Below, piece after piece: positions 21,892 to 25,385 of a DNA stretch of 25,385 nt. The stretch covers positions 1 through 25,385 of the IMG/VR virus record IMGVR_UViG_3300042294_004693. The stretch is one strand, 5' to 3'. The position numbers were made by a program, and so were the translations under genes. Source of the stretch: a virus. The first letter of the stretch is position 1. Each line of letters begins with the position of its first letter. The notes beneath the pieces are model-generated. The model saw nothing but the letters and a program-made list of their open reading frames with translations. It did not search any database and was not told the DNA's origin.

Positions 21892-22365
21892 TCAATTCAA
21901 CTTATAAGCATCCTTTACATCATTTCCGTTTCCGTCTATTAAGCCAACAAGTTCTCCGATAATGCGGCAATATCCAAGACCGGTATTTTGACAGAGGAAC
22001 TCCGCCTCTTCTTCATCACTTGCTATGATATGCGGCCCTGCAAAATTCTTTAAGCCGCCGTCTGTTGCATCCAATGCCACAATTTCGGTAACAAAAATCT
22101 TGTTTTTTCCGGGGATGTTTTCTTTTTTCGGCGTGTTTTTTTCTGAGGTGTTTTCTTTTTGGTTTTGGGTTTTGCTTTTTGCTTTGCTTTCTGCTTTGTT
22201 TGTTGCTTTGCTTGGGCTTTCTGTTTTGCTTGTTGCTTTGCTTTTCTTCTCCGTACTTAGCGTTGGCTCATATTCGCTATTCAGGCTTTGCCTTTGCCGG
22301 TATAGGTTGTAGAGTTGTGCTTGCATGTTGAGGTTATGCCTTTCCTGATTGGAGGCTTTGTCCAT
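21892..22365 (-). CDS. Lys/Ser/Thr-rich linker protein with a C-terminal folded domain
   Basis: 157 residues, ATG at 22365. Residues 1-35 contain a Gln/Asn/Leu helix (LNMQAQLYNLYRQRQSLNSE). Residues about 40-90 are a low-complexity linker made of SKATSK, ESKAKSK and QKEN type units with K, S, T, A, N and E only, resembling histone-H1-like or disordered tethers. Residues about 92-157 look folded: IFVTEIVALDATDGGLKNFA, HIIASDEEEAEFLCQNTGLG, YCRIIGELVG. The last two segments match a pattern I associate with short phage proteins of unknown function. It lies between the DNA-binding protein and the membrane protein, all on one strand. Possibly DNA-associated; no function assigned. Confidence 0.6.
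   Translation of the reverse strand: MDKASNQERHNLNMQAQLYNLYRQRQSLNSEYEPTLSTEKKSKATSKTESPSKATNKAESKAKSKTQNQKENTSEKNTPKKENIPGKNKIFVTEIVALDATDGGLKNFAGPHIIASDEEEAEFLCQNTGLGYCRIIGELVGLIDGNGNDVKDAYKLN
22171..22246. repeat. Simple-sequence stretch encoding the Lys-rich linker
   Basis: On the plus strand the kernel TTGCTTTGCTT recurs with variations (GCTTTCTGCTTTG, TTGTTGCTTTGCTTG) over about 75 bases. It encodes the SKATxK-type units of the linker and looks slippage-generated. Confidence 0.75.
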
Positions 22366-22406
22366 GATGTTTGTTTTTAGGCTTGTCGCAAAAAATGAAT
22401 TACTTA

Positions 22407-23393
22407 TTAGGTATAGCAGTCAGCAAAGGGATCAAAAGAAAAAGCATTGTTTACATCCCCAAACGGTCGAAAATCGGTCGAAACAAAAATTTTTTTAGGT
22501 TTGGAGACCTTTAAAGGCTTAATCTTTTCAGCTTTGAGCTGATGTGCTACACCTGAAATCACAATACTGAGCATCTCCGGCTTCACCTTATTATTGTTCC
22601 GATAGCCGAGCTCAACGGCGTTGCTGCCTTTGTTGACCCGTTCGCCTATGCAGACCAAATAATAGTTGCCCCGCTTTTTCAGGTAGCCCCTGTGAAAGCC
22701 GGGCAGGTGGGCGTTGCCAAACTGTACCGCTTCGCGTTCGCTCCTGAAGGTCATCCCTCCAAGTTCGTTCCATCGGTACCACTCTAAGCGCTCGTCCTCT
22801 GCGGTAACTTTCCTGATGTTGACCGTTGCAGGAGACATGTGCCAGTCCTGTGATTTAAGCGAAAAACTATAAGACCTTACCTGCGGCGCTTTTGCTAAAG
22901 CCGTACCTATAACAGCTTTGTTTTTTCGCTCCTGCGGTAGCAGGTCCCTGATAACTTTAGATTCGTTGCGCTTGATCTTGTCCCAGGTGAGGCCTGAGCA
23001 CAAGTTCGCTTTGAAGGTGCGCAGCATATAAGAGCGCTGCTCATTACCGCCCAAAATGCGCATCTTGCTTGTCCGCATGATACGTTTCCTTATTTGGAAA
23101 CCTTCGACGTGCGCCTGTAAAATTGCCTTGACCCGGAGTAGGCCATTGATGTGGACATTGCCTTTGCCGGCCTTAGATAACCAGCCCATTTCGATGAGCG
23201 TCTTAATGTGCCTCTGGGGAGTTGACCTTGAATACTTAAAAGTCTCGCTAAGTAGGGCAGCGCCCTGGGCGCGGTTCAAGTACCCGCTTTTATCTTTGGC
23301 GAAATCCCTCAAGCATAGATATGCCCTTAGCTCTTTTTCAAGCTTGTGCCGGACGGCAAAGAGGGCAATATCTGCGTCAATGGTATAAGACAT
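22407..23393 (-). CDS. Winged-helix-like DNA-binding protein, candidate replication or regulatory protein
   Basis: 328 residues, ATG at 23393. Residues about 38-90 read as a winged helix: NRAQGAALLSETFKYSRSTP, then QRHIKTLIEMGWLSKAGKGN and VHINGL, i.e. a helix, a recognition helix with SxxTxxRHI, and a wing. The rest is strongly basic (RIMRTSKMRILGGNEQRSYM, KIKRNESKVIRDLLPQERKN), fitting nucleic-acid binding. The C-terminal 60 residues are Lys-rich, ending in FSFDPFADCYT, an acidic-aromatic tail that could contact another protein. It is the first gene of the long leftward transcript, divergent from rusA, a typical position for a replication initiator or early regulator. No helicase or primase motif is visible. 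The wing and basicity are observed; the role is inference. Confidence 0.6.
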   Translation of the reverse strand: MSYTIDADIALFAVRHKLEKELRAYLCLRDFAKDKSGYLNRAQGAALLSETFKYSRSTPQRHIKTLIEMGWLSKAGKGNVHINGLLRVKAILQAHVEGFQIRKRIMRTSKMRILGGNEQRSYMLRTFKANLCSGLTWDKIKRNESKVIRDLLPQERKNKAVIGTALAKAPQVRSYSFSLKSQDWHMSPATVNIRKVTAEDERLEWYRWNELGGMTFRSEREAVQFGNAHLPGFHRGYLKKRGNYYLVCIGERVNKGSNAVELGYRNNNKVKPEMLSIVISGVAHQLKAEKIKPLKVSKPKKIFVSTDFRPFGDVNNAFSFDPFADCYT

Positions 23394-23397
23394 GGGG

Positions 23398-23431
23398 CAA
23401 ATATAGTGTTTTTTCGGAACAAATGCAAAAA
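23398..23431 (-). promoter_or_regulatory. Promoter TTTTTG-N20-TATATTTG, likely giving a leaderless transcript
   Basis: On the minus strand TTTTTG (23431-23426) is followed after 20 bases by TATATTTG (23405-23398), then CCCC and the ATG at 23393. Spacing matches the promoter at 15926. The -7 box ends 4 bases before the start codon, so transcription would begin at or next to the ATG. The facing plus-strand region has only an imperfect box, TAACTTTA (23449-23456), for rusA. Confidence 0.6.
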
Positions 23432-23479
23432 GAAAGGCTTTATTTTCGTAACTTTACATTAGCAAATAACTAAACACTT

Positions 23480-23857
23480 ATGGAGTACAGGGAGGACGTA
23501 TTTTATGTTGATCCGATGGGCGCGCCTCGAATGACGCAGCGCGACAAATGGAAAAAGCGCGATATTGTCGAGCGCTACTTCGCCTATCGCGACGCGGTGC
23601 GCCTTCAGGGCAACCTCTGTAACTACGAACTTACCGGCGTGATCGAAATGGAATTTTACATGCCGGCTCCGAAGGTCAAAGAAAAAGAGCGTGTACTTTA
23701 CGAAGGCGTGCCGCACACCAAAAAGCCGGACATAGATAATCTCATCAAAGCCTTCCTTGACTGCTTTGGCGAAGATAAAACCGTTCACACCATCAAAGCT
23801 AAAAAGATATGGACGACAGGAAAAGGGCGTATCGTAACGCGGTCTCCGCTTGTTTAG
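23480..23857 (+). CDS. rusA: RusA-family Holliday junction resolvase
   Basis: 125 residues, ATG at 23480 after an A-rich leader (AACTAAACACTT). RusA dimers cut four-way DNA junctions that arise in phage recombination or concatemer processing. The signature is clear: HTKKPDIDNLIKAFLDCF (79-96) with D84, D86 and K90, then GEDKTVHTIKAKKIW (97-111), where D99 takes the place of the third metal-binding Asp. The N-terminal strand pattern VFYVDPMGAPRMTQRDKW is also typical. Length fits the family (about 120). It is the first gene of a divergent plus-strand set; the next gene overlaps its end by 49 bases. Confidence 0.88.
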   Translation: MEYREDVFYVDPMGAPRMTQRDKWKKRDIVERYFAYRDAVRLQGNLCNYELTGVIEMEFYMPAPKVKEKERVLYEGVPHTKKPDIDNLIKAFLDCFGEDKTVHTIKAKKIWTTGKGRIVTRSPLV

Positions 23858-24507
23858 GCATCGTTTCGATTATTTCGTTTACCGTTGCAATGGGCAGGGC
23901 CGGGTTTGGAAAGCCAAAAGAGGCCGGCGAACAAATCAATATTGCACCAGTTTTGATAAGCAATAGCATTGGGCATGAGTTAAAACACATGGATGAGGCG
24001 CAACTAAGGACGTATTTGTCCGCAAGGGGCTTTAAAACCGATGCTATTTTAACCTTGCACGAGCTTAGGCGTGCCGTTCTTGCAAATTTTTATCAAGGGC
24101 TTTTTGATTCCACTTCAGTTCGCTGCGGCATATCGCAGGACGTGCTCTTTGCCTACTTTATTATGGAGGCAACTAAAGAGGGCGTTGAAAGCCCGATGTT
24201 CATGGCAACATGGAACCCGGGCGGGGTTAAGCACCGGGGCGTTTATAGCGCCTACTATGCCTACGATGATTGTAGGCAAAACGGTAAGGCCGTTCCTTGC
24301 GCTTTTGAAAATCCGGGCAGCTTTGAAAATGCGGTAGAGCTTTGGGCTTCGGTTTTTAATGCAGCTCGATATTCTGCGTGTAAGGACCTTCCGATAGATG
24401 CCACCTGTAAATGCTTAGAACAGGCCGGGTATCATAGCGCTAAAAATTACCGGCAGCGGGCAAGGATCGCAAAATCTTACCAACGCTACTTAAGCCTTTG
24501 CCCCTAA
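23809..24507 (+). CDS. Membrane-anchored glucosaminidase-type endolysin
   Basis: 232 residues. The start ATG at 23809 keeps a transmembrane or signal-arrest helix (residues 11-29, AVSACLGIVSIISFTVAMG) and overlaps rusA by 49 bases; no later Met keeps the helix. Residues about 40-100 are a helical spacer. Residues 105-230 match the glucosaminidase/FlgJ-like fold: GISQDVLFAYFIMEATKEG with E120 as likely catalytic Glu, MATWNPGGVKHRG in place of the usual NLFGIK, NPGSFENAVELWASVF, and AGYHSAKNYRQRARIAKSYQ, equivalent to the family's GYATDPNYxxKL. Six Cys in the domain hint at disulfides in the periplasm. It would cleave peptidoglycan glycan strands. The signal anchor suggests export through Sec, so lysis could be holin-independent or pinholin-triggered. 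Confidence 0.72.
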   Translation: MDDRKRAYRNAVSACLGIVSIISFTVAMGRAGFGKPKEAGEQINIAPVLISNSIGHELKHMDEAQLRTYLSARGFKTDAILTLHELRRAVLANFYQGLFDSTSVRCGISQDVLFAYFIMEATKEGVESPMFMATWNPGGVKHRGVYSAYYAYDDCRQNGKAVPCAFENPGSFENAVELWASVFNAARYSACKDLPIDATCKCLEQAGYHSAKNYRQRARIAKSYQRYLSLCP

Positions 24508-25007
24508 TGCTTGGCGTTAATACCGAAAAGGGCAAAGCGGCAGAGCAGGCCGTGCGCGAAGCGGTCTTGCGCCTACAAAAACCGCCATACGTTTTTGCTT
24601 GGTACCCTTCGGATAACTACTATGCAGTTGACGGCTTTATCATAAGCGGAAACGATATTGTTGGGCTTTTTGAGTGTAAGATTAGAGATGCCGCATTTCA
24701 AAATGGCGAAATCGTTTTTAAGGGCAAGGGCTTTGATTCGCTTATCTTGAGCGAGGATAAAATTATTAGCGGCGTGAGTATGGCAAAACAAATGCGGCTT
24801 GACTTTTATCTGATCGCTTATCTAAGCATAAGCCGCCACTATCTTATCTATAAACTCTATGATGTACAAAGCGATAAGGTGATGTCTTACGCATCTAAAA
24901 GCACGTGGACGCAGGAAAATGTCAACGGCGGGGAAGCGTACAGGAAAAATGCTTTCCTGAGCGTGAGTAGTGCGAAGGTAGTAAAGGACGAAAGTAAAGA
25001 GAGTTAA
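24507..25007 (+). CDS. PD-(D/E)XK-type nuclease candidate
   Basis: 166 residues. The ATG at 24507 shares its A with the preceding stop (TAATG), so translation is coupled; a TTG at 24498 is less likely. The N-terminal helix EKGKAAEQAVREAVLRL is followed by VDGFIISGNDIVGLFECKIR, giving D42, then E56 and K58 (ECK), the core D-x(n)-ExK of the PD-(D/E)XK fold. Later segments (LSEDKIISGVSMAKQM, DFYLIAYLSISRHYLIYKLY) fit a helix and strands packing on that core. Such small phage nucleases may act in recombination, host DNA degradation or restriction. Being beside rusA supports a DNA-processing role. The C-terminal tail is Ser/Lys-rich. Motif is visible; activity is inferred. Confidence 0.6.
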   Translation: MLGVNTEKGKAAEQAVREAVLRLQKPPYVFAWYPSDNYYAVDGFIISGNDIVGLFECKIRDAAFQNGEIVFKGKGFDSLILSEDKIISGVSMAKQMRLDFYLIAYLSISRHYLIYKLYDVQSDKVMSYASKSTWTQENVNGGEAYRKNAFLSVSSAKVVKDESKES

Positions 25008-25109
25008 AAATGGGAGGCGTTTTGGGTTTTGAAAGCGGGAAAGGTTGCAAAGGTGGTTTGGAGAAAAGGCAAGAGAGAGGGGGGAGAGGTAGGGGAGATC
25101 ATTGATTCG

Positions 25110-25173
25110 CCCGGGCGCGCGCACGCTCGGGCGCTCGGTCGCGCGTGCCCGGGTAGGCGCGCATTTCGCGCGC
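25110..25173. repeat. GC-rich double hairpin in the stretch after the plus-strand operon
   Basis: CCCGGGCGCGCGC (25110-25122) pairs with GCGCGTGCCCGGG (25141-25153) over 13 positions with one G-U, loop 18. A second perfect stem GCGCGC (25157-25162) / GCGCGC (25168-25173) follows with a 5-base loop. The stretch 25105-25180 is far richer in GC than the rest of the window. There is no U-run, so it is not a simple intrinsic terminator. 25008-25100 before it is G/A-rich (GGCAAGAGAGAGGGGGGAGA) with no convincing gene. Confidence 0.8.
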
Positions 25174-25218
25174 GATGCGATTTTCGACCGCACAACACGA
25201 CAAACACGCACTCCGAAC

Positions 25219-25385
25219 ATGACTTTTGCAAATAGTCAATTCCCTAACTTTTTGTTATCTAACACTTTAGGCGGGCAAAAATTAGACTGGTACAAAGTTT
25301 GCAATTTTGGGCAACTGAACGGATCAAAAAGCAAATATATTGGAAGTGTGCGCAGTGCCGGCACCCCTGCTTTTTGGGGTGCAAA
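25219..25385 (+). CDS. Possible partial gene running off the right edge
   Basis: The ATG at 25219 opens a frame with no stop to the end of the window, 55 residues: MTFANSQFPNFLLSNTLGGQ, then KLDWYKVCNFGQLNGSKSKY and IGSVRSAGTPAFWGA. Composition is protein-like, but the opposite strand also has an open, protein-like frame here (FAPQKAGVPALRTLPIYLLF and onward to LDNKKLGN), so coding on either strand is unproven. There is no clear ribosome site. It could be a gene beyond the phage, a non-coding repeat, or spurious. Confidence 0.3.
   Translation, partial: MTFANSQFPNFLLSNTLGGQKLDWYKVCNFGQLNGSKSKYIGSVRSAGTPAFWGA
25355..25382. repeat. Palindrome and hairpin at the right edge
   Basis: GTGCCGGCAC (25355-25364) is a perfect palindrome and overlaps a perfect 7-base-pair hairpin, GCACCCC (25361-25367) / GGGGTGC (25376-25382), loop TGCTTTTT. 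The two are alternative structures. They may mark a terminator, a repeat or a recombination site, but the sequence stops three bases later. Confidence 0.6.

Noticed and set aside
22025-22312. Plus-strand hydrophobic frame that looks like a membrane protein
   Set aside because: The hydrophobicity is the complement of the Lys codons (AAA/AAG becomes TTT/CTT) in the minus-strand linker gene.
24822-25231. Two minus-strand frames (132 and 75 residues) at the right end
   Set aside because: The longer runs antisense into the nuclease gene and both pass through GC-only hairpins, giving Arg/Ala/Pro-rich low-quality protein.

Overview
The window looks like part of a tailed-bacteriophage or prophage genome from a Bacteroidota host. 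Evidence for phage: a large terminase with Walker A/B motifs and a nuclease aspartate, followed on the same strand by portal-, scaffold- and capsid-like genes in the usual head order, plus phage-type dNMP kinase/MazG, ThyX, a GroES-like protein, RusA and a glucosaminidase endolysin. Evidence for the host phylum: promoter-like TAnnTTTG boxes, two of them with a TTG or TTTG element exactly 20 bases upstream; few Shine-Dalgarno sites; and four consecutive signal peptides with glutamine directly after the predicted cleavage site (the Bacteroidetes Q-rule).

Layout. Almost everything from 23393 down to 1 is read on the minus strand. 23393-20090 holds a winged-helix-like DNA-binding protein, a Lys-rich protein, a small membrane protein, a tandem GroES-fold protein and ThyX. 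20080-18626 has two small proteins and a dNMP kinase fused to a MazG-like domain. 18639-15936 holds a candidate small terminase and the large terminase. 15926-13782 is a cassette of six or seven small genes with its own promoter and terminator, a degenerate tRNA-like sequence and a non-coding stretch rich in inverted repeats; it sits between terminase and portal. 13653-8939 is the head module: portal, acidic coiled-coil scaffold candidate, major capsid candidate. 8870-7494 has two further proteins separated by a terminator. From 7390 to the left edge is a tightly coupled unit of long, beta-rich, tail-fibre-like proteins that all begin with Sec signal peptides.

Divergently, 23480-25007 on the plus strand encodes RusA, a membrane-anchored glucosaminidase and a PD-(D/E)XK nuclease candidate. 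25008-25385 is a non-phage-looking stretch with strong GC-rich hairpins and an open reading frame running off the edge; it may be a genome boundary.

How the parts fit: ThyX, the kinase and MazG would supply and clean the nucleotide pool; RusA and the nuclease would process DNA; terminase and portal would package it; the GroES-like protein may help the host GroEL fold the capsid protein; the glucosaminidase would lyse the cell. The most unusual point is the fibre unit, whose proteins appear built for export across the inner membrane.
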